Shown here: in pieces, positions 37,634 through 46,847 of the stretch
Position numbering within the stretch: the stretch's first letter is position 1
Layout of the letters: every line of letters starts with the position of its first letter
Assembly: GCA_020249925.1 (NCBI GenBank)
Contig: JADCER010000005.1
Coordinates: 310,001-374,000, forward strand
Direction: 5' to 3'
From: Roseomonas sp.
GTDB taxonomy: Bacteria > Pseudomonadota > Alphaproteobacteria > Acetobacterales > Acetobacteraceae
Length of the DNA: 64,000 nucleotides
Notes under the pieces: model-generated
What the model was told of the DNA's origin: nothing
The model's input: only the letters and a program-made list of their open reading frames with translations
Database searches by the model: none
Program-made: the position numbers and the translations under genes

Positions 37634-39505
37634 ATGGATATTGAACAGAACAAGCAATCCCGCGAAGCGCTGAAGAGTTATTTTGTTCCCAACGCCATTC
37701 CGACAGCGCAGCAGTTTGCCTTGCTGATTGACAGCATGCTGAACCAGCGCAGCGACGGGCTGGTTAAGCCTGCAGCAGGGCCATTAAGTATCCAAGCAAC
37801 AGGCGCACCGACCGGGCTGCGCCCCGTGCTGAATCTTTATGAGAACCTGAGCGATGCGGACCCAAGTTTTTCCCTGGCGCTCGGCCCAGGTGTAAACAAT
37901 ACGCGGCCAGCACTGACCGTGCTGGGTGCGCCGAATGCAGCCTTGCTTTCGATTGACCGTGCCAGTGGCAATGTGGGGATCGGCACCACAGACCCCAAGG
38001 CAAAGCTGGAGGTGACTGGCAACGCAGTCATCTCCGGCAATATCGGTGTTGGAACGCCAACGCCGCGCGCGAAGCTGGAAGTGGTTGGCGGTGCCATCAT
38101 GCCGGCGGAAGGAAATGCGGCAACGGCAGGGATCGCCTTCCCGCCCGGAGCGAGCGCAGACCAAGCCTATATCAGATGGTATGCGCGTAGTGGAGAGCAC
38201 ACTACCCTGGAAATTGGCAATTCGAACGACAGTGAGGATCACATTTCTTTGATGTCTTCCGGCAATGTCGGTATTGGTACGCGGGAGCCACGGGCAAAGC
38301 TGGAAATTGCCGGTAACATTAGAGTGGGCGATTTGGCCATGGGGCCATGGCCGGGCAATCCGGCCTATGCCTTTCTCGGTTCAGCACAACAGAACCAAAT
38401 GGATGGAGGGAATTACGGGTTACTTTTTGGTGTGACTGCTGATGTTGGTACAACGTTTCTCAATGGAAGCACGCAAATTGCCTTCAGGATACGCAATGCT
38501 GACCAAATGCGGCTGACGTCAGAGGGAAATTTTGGTATTGGTACCGTTACACCGCGGGCGAAATTGGAAGTGGTTGGCCCAGCGCGGATTGGCGATTTGG
38601 CGATGGGCCCTTGGCCGCCAAATACTACCGGATATGTCTTCCTTGGCTCTGCGTTACAGGACCAGGCCCAAGATGGAAATTATGGCTTGCTCTTTGGCAC
38701 AAATAATGACGTTGGCACTACGGTTTTGAATGGATCCAGTTCGATCGCATTTCGTATACGAAATGGCGATCAAATGCGCCTTACTTCGCAGGGAAATTTT
38801 GGCATTGGTACCACTGCGCCGCGGGCGAAGCTTGAAGTGTTTGGCGGTGCAATCATGCCGGCAGCTGGCGATGGTGAGGCTGCTGGCATCCTCTTTCCGC
38901 CCGATGCTTTTGGGGGCGGCGGAGACCGCGCATGGATTCGTTGGCTACGGCGCGGGGCTTCGGGCGAGAGAACAACACTTGAAATCGGGGTTGCCAATGA
39001 CGCAGACGACCACATCGCGCTGATGCCTTCCGGAAATGTGGGTATCGGTACCCGCGAGCCCGCTGCTAAGCTACATGTGAAAGGTGCTCTGCTCGCCGAC
39101 AACATCTTTTCAGGAGGCGGCTTCCGGGTGGGGGTCGGGCAGTCCAACTCAGATTGGGTCGATGAACCTGTTGCTACTGGCAACATGGGCATATCGATCT
39201 CGGTGAAAACAGATGACGCAGGCTTTACGGAAGCGCCATTTTATTTCACATCGCTAGCAGGCAACTCATCGCATTGGGCAATTATCGGCACAACCAGCAT
39301 ATATGAGCCTACCAAAAATGGATTTAAGGTATTTTTGCGATGGAGACACGACACTAGGCTGACGGCTGCGGAGGCAAGGAGCATAGGACTCAAGATCAAC
39401 TGGCTTGGGGTCCAGATTGGGCAAAGATTTACTTTGGTACCACGCGGCGTTTTACCAACGGACAATAGACTAACGGACAATAGCTTAACGTTGCCCGGAG
39501 ACTAA
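37634..39505 (+). CDS. Modular tail fibre / receptor-binding protein
   Basis: The 623-aa protein has a helical N-terminus (residues 1-45, with SREALKSYFVPNAIPTAQQF), which should bind the baseplate. Six copies of the fibre motif G-N-x-GIGT-x-x-P-x-AKLEV begin at residues 112, 136, 211, 299, 388 and 468. Between them longer modules are arranged X-Y-Y-X (X: 152-219 and 404-476; Y: 230-317 and 318-403). The C-terminal 140 residues (from about 485) are a unique globular part that may contact the target. Pvc13/Afp13 fibres occupy this position. No peptidase S74 domain is visible. Confidence 0.85.
   Translation: MDIEQNKQSREALKSYFVPNAIPTAQQFALLIDSMLNQRSDGLVKPAAGPLSIQATGAPTGLRPVLNLYENLSDADPSFSLALGPGVNNTRPALTVLGAPNAALLSIDRASGNVGIGTTDPKAKLEVTGNAVISGNIGVGTPTPRAKLEVVGGAIMPAEGNAATAGIAFPPGASADQAYIRWYARSGEHTTLEIGNSNDSEDHISLMSSGNVGIGTREPRAKLEIAGNIRVGDLAMGPWPGNPAYAFLGSAQQNQMDGGNYGLLFGVTADVGTTFLNGSTQIAFRIRNADQMRLTSEGNFGIGTVTPRAKLEVVGPARIGDLAMGPWPPNTTGYVFLGSALQDQAQDGNYGLLFGTNNDVGTTVLNGSSSIAFRIRNGDQMRLTSQGNFGIGTTAPRAKLEVFGGAIMPAAGDGEAAGILFPPDAFGGGGDRAWIRWLRRGASGERTTLEIGVANDADDHIALMPSGNVGIGTREPAAKLHVKGALLADNIFSGGGFRVGVGQSNSDWVDEPVATGNMGISISVKTDDAGFTEAPFYFTSLAGNSSHWAIIGTTSIYEPTKNGFKVFLRWRHDTRLTAAEARSIGLKINWLGVQIGQRFTLVPRGVLPTDNRLTDNSLTLPGD
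38321..38842 (+). repeat. Tandem 264-bp repeat inside the fibre gene
   Basis: Two units start at 38321 and 38585. Both encode R-(V/I)-GDLAMGPWP, then a FLGSA...NYGLLFG segment, DVGTT-x-LNGS, IAFRIRN-x-DQMRLTS and the GIGT motif. Flanking X modules at 38087-38290 and 38843-39061 also match each other. The layout implies duplication within the gene. Confidence 0.85.
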
Positions 39506-39515
39506 CGTTGCCCGG
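39457..39515 (+). repeat. Short tandem duplications at the fibre stop codon
   Basis: AACGGACAATAG occurs at 39457-39468 and 39472-39483 (period 15), and AACGTTGCCCGG at 39487-39498 and 39504-39515 (period 17). The stop codon TAA (39503-39505) sits at the start of the last unit. Confidence 0.8.
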
Positions 39516-39558
39516 CACTTTCCCATAACCCACCTGACCATGAGGTACGCTTTCCGTT

Positions 39559-39768
39559 ATGACAACCCCAGCCCCCACCCTCCGTGATCAAATGAATGAG
39601 CGCCTTGAAAAGCTCCGTGCCGAATTCGCACGTGGGCAAGAAAGGCTCTCCCAATTGGAAGCGGAAGCGGCGCAGCTGCGCCAGACCATGCTGCGCATCT
39701 CCGGCGCCATTCAGGTGCTGGAAGAAGAACTGGGCGCCAAAGCCCCGGACGCTGCTGGCGATGGCTGA
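39559..39768 (+). CDS. Small coiled-coil protein of the eCIS operon
   Basis: The 69-aa protein is one long charged helix with heptads (LRDQMNERLEKLRAEFARGQ and LSQLEAEAAQLRQTMLRISG) and no membrane segment. Its stop overlaps the next gene by 8 bp. It could be a chaperone or trimerisation partner for the fibre just upstream, but no family is recognised. Confidence 0.65.
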   Translation: MTTPAPTLRDQMNERLEKLRAEFARGQERLSQLEAEAAQLRQTMLRISGAIQVLEEELGAKAPDAAGDG

Positions 39769-41749
39769 AGCCATTACCCAGCCGGTCCTGTCCGCCGGGC
39801 CCGCCGAGCATATACTGCTCGATTACGCGGCGCTGCGCGCGGATGCCATCAAGGAACTGGAACGCCTGACGGATACGCGCTGGACCGATTTCAACGCGCA
39901 TGATCCTGGCATCACCATCCTTGAAGCACTCTGCTACGCCTTGACCGACTTTGGTTACCGTCTTTTCCATCCCTTGCCGGATTTGCTGACGCCCAAACCG
40001 GGTGAAGTCGCGCCACCAAGCGTCTTTGCCGGCCCCATTGCGAGCCTTTCCTGCCGCGCTGTCACCGTGGATGATTTGCGCGCTGCCGCGATTGATGTGC
40101 CGGGGGTACGCAATGCCTGGGTTGAACCGGCATTGCCGCCCCTGCAGGTGCCGCTGCATGATCCGGCCAAAAACACACTCGAGCTGCTGCCTTCAGATCA
40201 GCCGACACCCGATGGCAGCACGCGCCTCGCGCTGAAGGGGCTTTGGCGCGTGCTTGTGGAACCGGAAGGTGGTGTTTCGCCAAACCAGGTCGAAGCCGAT
40301 GTTGCCGCAAGGCTGCATGGTGAACGCGCCCTGGGTGAGGATTTTGCGGAAATACTTGTTCTGGGTGAGTACGGCGTAAAACTAGATCTCGCCATCGAAC
40401 TCACACCGGATGCGCAAGGGGAAGCGGTATTGAACGCCATTGGCGCCAGGTTTGATGCGTATTTTTCGCCCACCATCCCTCGGCGCAGCGCCGCCGAGGT
40501 GCTTGCGCTTGGGGATCCTGCTGCCTTGGTGGAAGGCCCCATGCCGCGCCGCGGCTTGCCAGATCGCGCCGCCCTGGCTGCAGCGCGGCGACACCGGGCG
40601 ATTTATCGTTCAGATTTGATACGAGAAGCCATGGCGGTGCCCGGTGTTGCCGCAGTTCGGCATATCATTTTCATGGAAAGAAAAGAACATTGGTCGCTGC
40701 CTATACCGGATGATCGGGTGCCTGTCCTGGATCGCGCTGCAAGCATATTTGCCGTTTTCTCACCGGGTGGCGATTTGGTGACGATACCATTTAAGCGACC
40801 CACCAGCGCAAAGACACGCCCTGCATTGCGCGGTTCAGAAATGGATCGGGCGCCGGCTGCCGGGCGCTGGCGCAACCCCGCGGCCTTCCGCCCTATCGCT
40901 GCGGACCTGCCGCCGACCTATGCTGTTGGTGAAGGCACGCTCACGGCTAGCGCGCCCGTGGAACGCCGTGTCGCGGCGTCACGGCTGCGCGGCTACCTAG
41001 GTATTTTCGACATCATCTTGGCTGGGCATTTCGCTCAGCTTGCGGAGTTGCCGGCGTTATTCGGGGCCGGGGGGGGAGCGAAACCCTATCCGGTAGGTGA
41101 TGTGCAGGAACTGCTGCCACACGTGAATGCACCGAAGATCCTTACTGATAGCGATGACCTCAGGGGTCTTGTTGAAAATGAAGATGCGGCTGATGCCCTA
41201 CGGCGGCGCAATGCGTTGCTCAATCACCTCTTGGCGCGCTTTGGTGAGGATTTGCCCAATGATCCCCTCGCCGAAGAGCTGATCACGCGGAAGGAGGCGT
41301 TTTTGCAAGCACTTCCCATGATTGGCGGTAGCCGCGGCGGTGGCGTTGACCTTCTTGCGCTACCCAATGAAGTATCCGACCCGCCGCTGGTACGGCGCAT
41401 CATGGTTGAACTCGGGCTTTCGGTAGATGAGAAGCCCCTGCTGCTGGAACATATTCTGCTGCGACCTCAGCCGGGCGATGTTGGTCAGCCGGCACCATTG
41501 CTGGATTTGGTTACCCGAGCGGATCCGTTTTCCCTTCAGTTGACTGTTGTTTTGCCGAAAATTGAACCGGGGAACACCGTAAAGGAAAAGCGTATCACGG
41601 CGGCCATTCGTAACGCCTTGCCCGCACATCTGGTTTGTTGGCTGGTCTGGCTGGAACCAAAAGAAATGGAGGAAGCCCGTATCGACTATCACACTTGGCT
41701 GGCCGCCACGCGGCGCGCCCGGCGCGCCCGTTTCGGCATGAAGGAATAG
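39761..41749 (+). CDS. Baseplate protein, Pvc12-like
   Basis: The ATG at 39761 gives 662 aa; the longer reading frame upstream belongs to the shadow of the coiled-coil gene. The N-terminus has IKELERLTDTRWTDFNAHDP and GITILEALCYALTDFGYRLF, typical of the second eCIS baseplate protein (Pvc12/Afp12). The C-terminus has LLLEHILLRPQPG. It pairs with the Pvc11-like protein to form the wedge. Confidence 0.88.
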   Translation: MAEAITQPVLSAGPAEHILLDYAALRADAIKELERLTDTRWTDFNAHDPGITILEALCYALTDFGYRLFHPLPDLLTPKPGEVAPPSVFAGPIASLSCRAVTVDDLRAAAIDVPGVRNAWVEPALPPLQVPLHDPAKNTLELLPSDQPTPDGSTRLALKGLWRVLVEPEGGVSPNQVEADVAARLHGERALGEDFAEILVLGEYGVKLDLAIELTPDAQGEAVLNAIGARFDAYFSPTIPRRSAAEVLALGDPAALVEGPMPRRGLPDRAALAAARRHRAIYRSDLIREAMAVPGVAAVRHIIFMERKEHWSLPIPDDRVPVLDRAASIFAVFSPGGDLVTIPFKRPTSAKTRPALRGSEMDRAPAAGRWRNPAAFRPIAADLPPTYAVGEGTLTASAPVERRVAASRLRGYLGIFDIILAGHFAQLAELPALFGAGGGAKPYPVGDVQELLPHVNAPKILTDSDDLRGLVENEDAADALRRRNALLNHLLARFGEDLPNDPLAEELITRKEAFLQALPMIGGSRGGGVDLLALPNEVSDPPLVRRIMVELGLSVDEKPLLLEHILLRPQPGDVGQPAPLLDLVTRADPFSLQLTVVLPKIEPGNTVKEKRITAAIRNALPAHLVCWLVWLEPKEMEEARIDYHTWLAATRRARRARFGMKE

Positions 41750-41753
41750 GGCC

Positions 41754-43556
41754 GTGAGCGAATTCGCCACGCTGGATCGCAAGGCACGCGCTACCCGCGA
41801 TCGGCTTGTGGATTTGCTTGGCATTGGCAGGACTGCCCCGCTTGCGGATCTGCCGGTGCGGGTAGAGCCGCCAAAGGTAACCTTCGGCGGCGAGGCGTTA
41901 GTGTTGGTGGATGAAACCCAGCCCGATGTTGATTATGAGCTGCGGGACAAGGATGGCAATGAAATCGATACTCGCATGCGGTTTTCGGGAAATGGCAAGG
42001 CCATGTCCTTTAGTGTGGCTAATATTCAGGAAAAGACCAGCTTCACCATTCGGGCTGTCAAGAAGCAGTTGCCGGGTCGCGAACAGGTGCGGGGCCGCGA
42101 AACGGTATTGCGCGCAAAGCCAGAGGTTGAGGTCGGCCTTTCGAGTGAGCTTTTGGCGCGGTTTCAGGCTTCCCCTGACCTCGGCCCCAGGCCGATAGTC
42201 TTGGACTTCAATGGCTCAGTGACAGTGGATGTGTTGGAAAGCCAGGCTGGGGCAGAGTATCGCCTGGTCGCTTGGCCGATAAGGGATGCCCCAAAGCCTG
42301 ATGATCTTGGCGCCTTGGCAAGTGACAACGTGTTTTCATCAGGCGACTGGATCTCGGGCAATGGCTTAACCATCAGCTTGCCTAGCAAGAATTTCGTTGC
42401 TGACACGCTTTTGCGTGTCAGGGTGCAGAAGACGGCGGCTTTGGGTGGGGCGGAAACAACATTGCTCACGACGCCACTTCCCGTCTTGGTACGCCCCGAT
42501 CCCGCGCTTGCGCTCGCGCTGGTCCCCGCTGATCCGCCGGGTTTTGGTGCCACACCCGCTTTGCGCGTCCGCGGCGCATCAGAAGAAGTCGAGTACCGGG
42601 TCTTTCTGAGACCCCTCCGCGATTCGGAATTCAACCCGGATCGCGATGAAGAAACTGTCACGCTGGCTGTTGCAGGCGGTCTGCCGGAAGTGAAGGTGAA
42701 AAATCCCTCTCTGCCTTCAGATCCTTTGAATCCGCCCGGCTTCAATCTGGTGCAAGCAGATGGGCGCCGTAACCGTGCGGGGCTTGATCTGGCGCTGCCC
42801 CCGCTAAGCAGTGATAGTCTGGTTTTTGTTTCCGCCACCAAAAAACATGATGAAATCATTGCGGGGCGGGACGTGGAAAGTGTCGTCGCGCTCACGTCCA
42901 TGCCGATCATATTGGTACAGCCAAATCCGGCACCCGACTTGATTTTGCTTTGCACCGTCGGATCACAAGGGAGCATCGGCGCCATTACCCTCCTGGGCGG
43001 AGAGCCTGGGGTAACATATGCCATCAGGGTCGCACCCAATGGGCCAGACCTTCCGATGGCTGGCTATATTCATCGCCGCGATGACAATGACGAAAAGCAA
43101 AACAAGGGCCTTGGGCAGCTACGGCTTGGGATGGATTTCATTTTGGCTGAAGCAGCGGCAGGCAAGCCTGCAGATACGAACTACGCCTTCCTTCCCCCTG
43201 CACCGCCGCGGCTGGAAGCGCCTGACCTTCCATTCGGTACAAGCCTGTTGGTGACCGCGCGCAGGGTTCGTACCGGACTGGAAGCCACGTTTTCTGAAGC
43301 CTTAACATTGATTGCGCCACCCAAGGCCGAATTGAATGCAGACGCGACGCGCGTGGTTGTGGGCGAAAGCCGCGCAAGCCAATCCTACGTTTTGCTTCGG
43401 GGCGGCATCGCCACGAGACCAAGCAGAGGCAACGGCGCCGACCTGGGCCTGGATGTACCGCCGGGTCGTGGGCCGATCATCCTGCGCATCACGGAAACTG
43501 CACCGGGACCATCCATCGGGTGGGAGTTGGCTTTAAAGGCTGCGGAGCCTAATTGA
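41754..43556 (+). CDS. Uncharacterised 600-aa beta-rich eCIS protein
   Basis: GTG start at 41754, four bases after the baseplate stop. I recognise no family. After a short helix (FATLDRKARATRDRLVDLLG) the protein reads as a row of about five beta-sandwich units of 90-110 residues with similar beginnings, for instance VEPPKVTFGGEALVLVDETQ, DFNGSVTVDVLESQAGAEYR and LGGEPGVTYAIRV. It has no signal peptide. The position between baseplate and tape measure suggests a particle surface or adhesive protein. Confidence 0.6.
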   Translation: MSEFATLDRKARATRDRLVDLLGIGRTAPLADLPVRVEPPKVTFGGEALVLVDETQPDVDYELRDKDGNEIDTRMRFSGNGKAMSFSVANIQEKTSFTIRAVKKQLPGREQVRGRETVLRAKPEVEVGLSSELLARFQASPDLGPRPIVLDFNGSVTVDVLESQAGAEYRLVAWPIRDAPKPDDLGALASDNVFSSGDWISGNGLTISLPSKNFVADTLLRVRVQKTAALGGAETTLLTTPLPVLVRPDPALALALVPADPPGFGATPALRVRGASEEVEYRVFLRPLRDSEFNPDRDEETVTLAVAGGLPEVKVKNPSLPSDPLNPPGFNLVQADGRRNRAGLDLALPPLSSDSLVFVSATKKHDEIIAGRDVESVVALTSMPIILVQPNPAPDLILLCTVGSQGSIGAITLLGGEPGVTYAIRVAPNGPDLPMAGYIHRRDDNDEKQNKGLGQLRLGMDFILAEAAAGKPADTNYAFLPPAPPRLEAPDLPFGTSLLVTARRVRTGLEATFSEALTLIAPPKAELNADATRVVVGESRASQSYVLLRGGIATRPSRGNGADLGLDVPPGRGPIILRITETAPGPSIGWELALKAAEPN

Positions 43557-43557
43557 T

Positions 43558-45447
43558 ATGGACCGCTTGCCGGAACCGCCCCGTCACGTCATCCGGCGCC
43601 AATACATTGAATTGCGCACGCGTAATGGTACGTCAGCGCGTGGGCTTGGACAGCGTGTCGAAGCGCTAGCACTCGGGCCCTTGCGCCGCGTGCTGGAGCG
43701 GGCCCTGCACCAAATGGATCCCGGCGCAGCCCTGACCAGGGTTGAACGATTGGAAATCGAATTGGGGCCGATCTCGGTCGAGGCATTGGAAACCGAACTG
43801 CCCGCTGCCCTTGCGCGCGCTTTACCGAGCGCGCTGGCCCAATGCCTGCCCGCCAGAACGTTGCGAGATGCGGACACCAAGGAAAGCGCCACGCCACCGC
43901 CGATGGATGCGTCCGAAAGGGCTGCGGCCTTGCTGCGTCAGCTTGCGCGCGAAGGTCATGTCCCCTGGTGGTATGATCAAGAACGCGATCCACCAGCCGT
44001 GTCTGGCGCCTGGTCGGGGGCATCTGCCGGGCCATTACTCGCACGTATCCTGGCGTGGCTGATTGAAACTTCGCCGAAATTGGCTGCAGAATCATTGTAC
44101 GCCTTGCTGCCGCTACCAGTGGCCCGCTACCGCCTTGCCGTGGCACTGGACGGACAGCTCCTCGTCCGGGCTGCTGCGCTTTTGTCGCCAGCGACCACAA
44201 TACTGCCGTTGTCGGCGATTGAGGCAGCGATCATGGCCTTACCTGAAGGTGCCGTGCTTTCTCCCCCCGCACGTGCAACGCGCGCACGCGACCTGCTTCT
44301 GACCGCCCTTGCCAGCCGCCCCATTGCCGATACTGAAACGCTTCGGAAACGCATTGCTTCGGCGTTGCTGCAACGATTTCCCGCAGCCTATGCGGAACCC
44401 ATTCAAGCCATCCTCCTGGCCAGCTGGACTGAGGGGCTATCTGCGGAAGCAATATCAGCCAAGATCGCTACTGCCTTGCGTCCTGCAGTACCGGTCCAGA
44501 CAGATTCTTCCAAAACTACTGCCTTGGCGATCGCCTTGCGTGATGCGGCTGAAGCGATGCCGGAGCTTTCATCACTTCTGAATTTGTTGGCCGAGGCCGC
44601 ATACGCCTTGCCCGAAGCCGATGCCGCCCTTGCAGCGCTGCGCGACATGCGCGCGACGGACGCCCCATTACCCGATGCGGGGACCTTGGCTGCCTTGCTC
44701 ACCCCCTTCATCCTGGCGAGGCAGCCAGCGGCACCATTGCTGGAACAACTTCTTGTGCCGCTTAGATCGCAATTGGCCAAGGCCGGAGGCATCACCGAAG
44801 AACAAATCTCCATCGATGTTCAGCAAGGCGCGCCTGAGCAAGCGGCCTTGAAATTGAATAGCGCAGATTTTTTGCCGCTGCGCGCCCAAGCGGCGAAGGT
44901 CACGCAAACCCCTGCACTGCGCAATCGTACGGGTCGATGGGCGGATGAAGCCATCACCATTGAGGATGCTGGACTGATCCTGCTTTGGCCCTTTCTGTCG
45001 GGTTTCTTCAAGACTCTGGAACTGCTGACACCCAAACGGGCTTGGCGCGATACCGCGGCGCCGCATCGTGCTGCGCTTCTGCTGGACCATGTGGCACGCG
45101 GTACCCTGATTGCCGAAGAAGCCCATATGCCACTGATCAAACTGCTTGTCGGCCTGCCGATACAAGCCGTTCTTGACCCAGTCGCGCCGCTTGATGCGGC
45201 GGAGCGTGCAGCTTGCCACTCGTTTCTCGAAGCCATGCTTGAGCATCTTGCGCCTCTGGGTCGCCTGACCCTGGAAGGGTTGCGTGGCAGCTGGCTTCTG
45301 CGTCCGGGCCTGCTTGAAAGGCGCGACGGCTTGCCACTGCTGCGCATTGAGCGCCGTGGTTATGATGTTCTGATGGATCGCTTGCCCTGGCCACGGGACT
45401 GGGTGCGCCTTCCTTGGATGGCCGAACCGCTCAGGGTGGAATGGTGA
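43558..45447 (+). CDS. eCIS tape measure protein (Pvc14-like)
   Basis: The 629-aa protein begins RHVIRRQYIELRTRNGTSA and GLGQRVEALALGPLRRVLER, the known start of CIS tape measure proteins. The body is Ala/Leu-rich helix. The C-terminal part has a GLILLWPFLSGFFKTLELL core and ends in RLPWPRDWVRLPWM. It sets tube length inside the particle. ATG follows the previous stop by one base, and its end overlaps the AAA+ gene. Confidence 0.88.
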   Translation: MDRLPEPPRHVIRRQYIELRTRNGTSARGLGQRVEALALGPLRRVLERALHQMDPGAALTRVERLEIELGPISVEALETELPAALARALPSALAQCLPARTLRDADTKESATPPPMDASERAAALLRQLAREGHVPWWYDQERDPPAVSGAWSGASAGPLLARILAWLIETSPKLAAESLYALLPLPVARYRLAVALDGQLLVRAAALLSPATTILPLSAIEAAIMALPEGAVLSPPARATRARDLLLTALASRPIADTETLRKRIASALLQRFPAAYAEPIQAILLASWTEGLSAEAISAKIATALRPAVPVQTDSSKTTALAIALRDAAEAMPELSSLLNLLAEAAYALPEADAALAALRDMRATDAPLPDAGTLAALLTPFILARQPAAPLLEQLLVPLRSQLAKAGGITEEQISIDVQQGAPEQAALKLNSADFLPLRAQAAKVTQTPALRNRTGRWADEAITIEDAGLILLWPFLSGFFKTLELLTPKRAWRDTAAPHRAALLLDHVARGTLIAEEAHMPLIKLLVGLPIQAVLDPVAPLDAAERAACHSFLEAMLEHLAPLGRLTLEGLRGSWLLRPGLLERRDGLPLLRIERRGYDVLMDRLPWPRDWVRLPWMAEPLRVEW

Positions 45448-46847
45448 CGCCGCCGCAGGACATGGTCGGCCACGTTGCGCGCCAATCCGCGCGCAACGCC
45501 AGCCAAGCCAATGCGATTGATCTTGAAGCAGAACTCACCTGGCTCTCACGGGTGATTGAACGCCGCTTCCAAGCCTATTTCGATACGGGCGAAGCTCCGC
45601 CAGGCGGTGATGAAGCGATGGTCCTGGGGGGCAGCCCCGAATTGAAGGCGGGATCCGCCTACGCCGACTTACTCGTGCAGCTTGGCTGCGACGTTGTGGA
45701 AAGGCTTGCCTTGATACTGGCTCTTGCACCCCATATTCGCCCGCAAGTGCTTGATGTATTCCATACGCGCAATCAGGCGCTTGATCGGCGCTTCACGGAA
45801 TTTGCCGTTCTTCGGCAAGGAAGTGACGAAGCATTATGGCCCACCCTGGATACGCTTGCTTTCCTGGTTGGTGGCGCTGATCTGGCGCTCCGTTTTCCGC
45901 TGCTGCGCTTGATTGGGGCAGACCACGCCTTCGTGCGGCTGGGCGTACTGCGCCCCTTGCCTGCCACGCCGGATGAGCCAATGCATCGCGCCGTGCTGCG
46001 CATTGGTGAGGAATGGCTACATCGCCTCACACTCGGCGGAACACCAAAACCGGCTGAAGGGGTACAGTTTCCCGCACAGCGGCTTACGACAAAGCTTGGC
46101 TGGGATGATCTGGTGCTGCATCCAGTCACGCGCGACCAAGTTGGGGAAATTGAAGCCTGGATCGCCCATGGCACGACACTTCTGGACGATTGGGGCATGA
46201 GGCGCCTTTTACGCCCAGGCTATCGTGCGTTGTTTCACGGTCCACCAGGTACGGGCAAGACCATGACGGCAGGATTGCTGGGCCGCGCCACGGGTCGGGA
46301 TGTGTACCGCATTGACCTTGCGGCTGTCGTATCGAAATTCATCGGTGAGACGGGGAAGAATCTTGCACGGCTTTTTGATGTGGCGCAGGACAAGGATTGG
46401 ATCCTTTTCTTTGACGAGGCTGATGCGCTGTTCGGCAAACGCGGTGAAACCCGCGATGCGCATGACCGCTACGCCAATCAGGAAGTTTCCTTTCTGCTGC
46501 AACGAATCGAAACTTTTGATGGCGTGACGATCCTGGCGAGCAATTTCCGCGAAAATATCGACGAAGCCTTTGCCCGCCGCTTTGACTCAATCATCTATTT
46601 TCCAATGCCACGACCGGAAGAACGCTTGCGGCTTTGGCGTAGTGCCATGCCTGCTCGGGCTGTCTTGGCGAAAGATGCGGATCTGGAGGCCCTGGCGCGC
46701 GAGTATCCCCTCACAGGAGGCGCGATTACGAATATCATCCGCCATGCCTCGCTGCAGGCGCTGAAGGACGGTGGCCGCCCGATAAGCCAATCGCATCTGC
46801 TTCAGGCAATACGGCGTGAACATGCCAAGGAGGGGCGCGGCACATGA
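45441..46847 (+). CDS. eCIS AAA+ ATPase (Pvc15-like)
   Basis: Start at the ATG at 45441, overlapping the tape measure stop by 7 bp; a GTG at 45444 would also fit. The 468-aa protein has an N-terminal helical domain and an AAA+ core: Walker A GPPGTGKT (267-274), Walker B LFFDEADALFGKRGE (near 325) and ILASNFRENIDEAFARRFD with the sensor and Arg finger. Pvc15 is needed for assembly and is thought to load cargo. It overlaps the cargo gene by 4 bp. Confidence 0.94.
   Translation: MVTPPQDMVGHVARQSARNASQANAIDLEAELTWLSRVIERRFQAYFDTGEAPPGGDEAMVLGGSPELKAGSAYADLLVQLGCDVVERLALILALAPHIRPQVLDVFHTRNQALDRRFTEFAVLRQGSDEALWPTLDTLAFLVGGADLALRFPLLRLIGADHAFVRLGVLRPLPATPDEPMHRAVLRIGEEWLHRLTLGGTPKPAEGVQFPAQRLTTKLGWDDLVLHPVTRDQVGEIEAWIAHGTTLLDDWGMRRLLRPGYRALFHGPPGTGKTMTAGLLGRATGRDVYRIDLAAVVSKFIGETGKNLARLFDVAQDKDWILFFDEADALFGKRGETRDAHDRYANQEVSFLLQRIETFDGVTILASNFRENIDEAFARRFDSIIYFPMPRPEERLRLWRSAMPARAVLAKDADLEALAREYPLTGGAITNIIRHASLQALKDGGRPISQSHLLQAIRREHAKEGRGT

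Noticed and set aside
25320-46847. Type VI secretion system or tailed prophage
   Set aside because: No TssJ/L/M, Hcp-ClpV set, capsid, portal or terminase genes; tape measure, DUF4255 and AAA+ genes fit eCIS instead.
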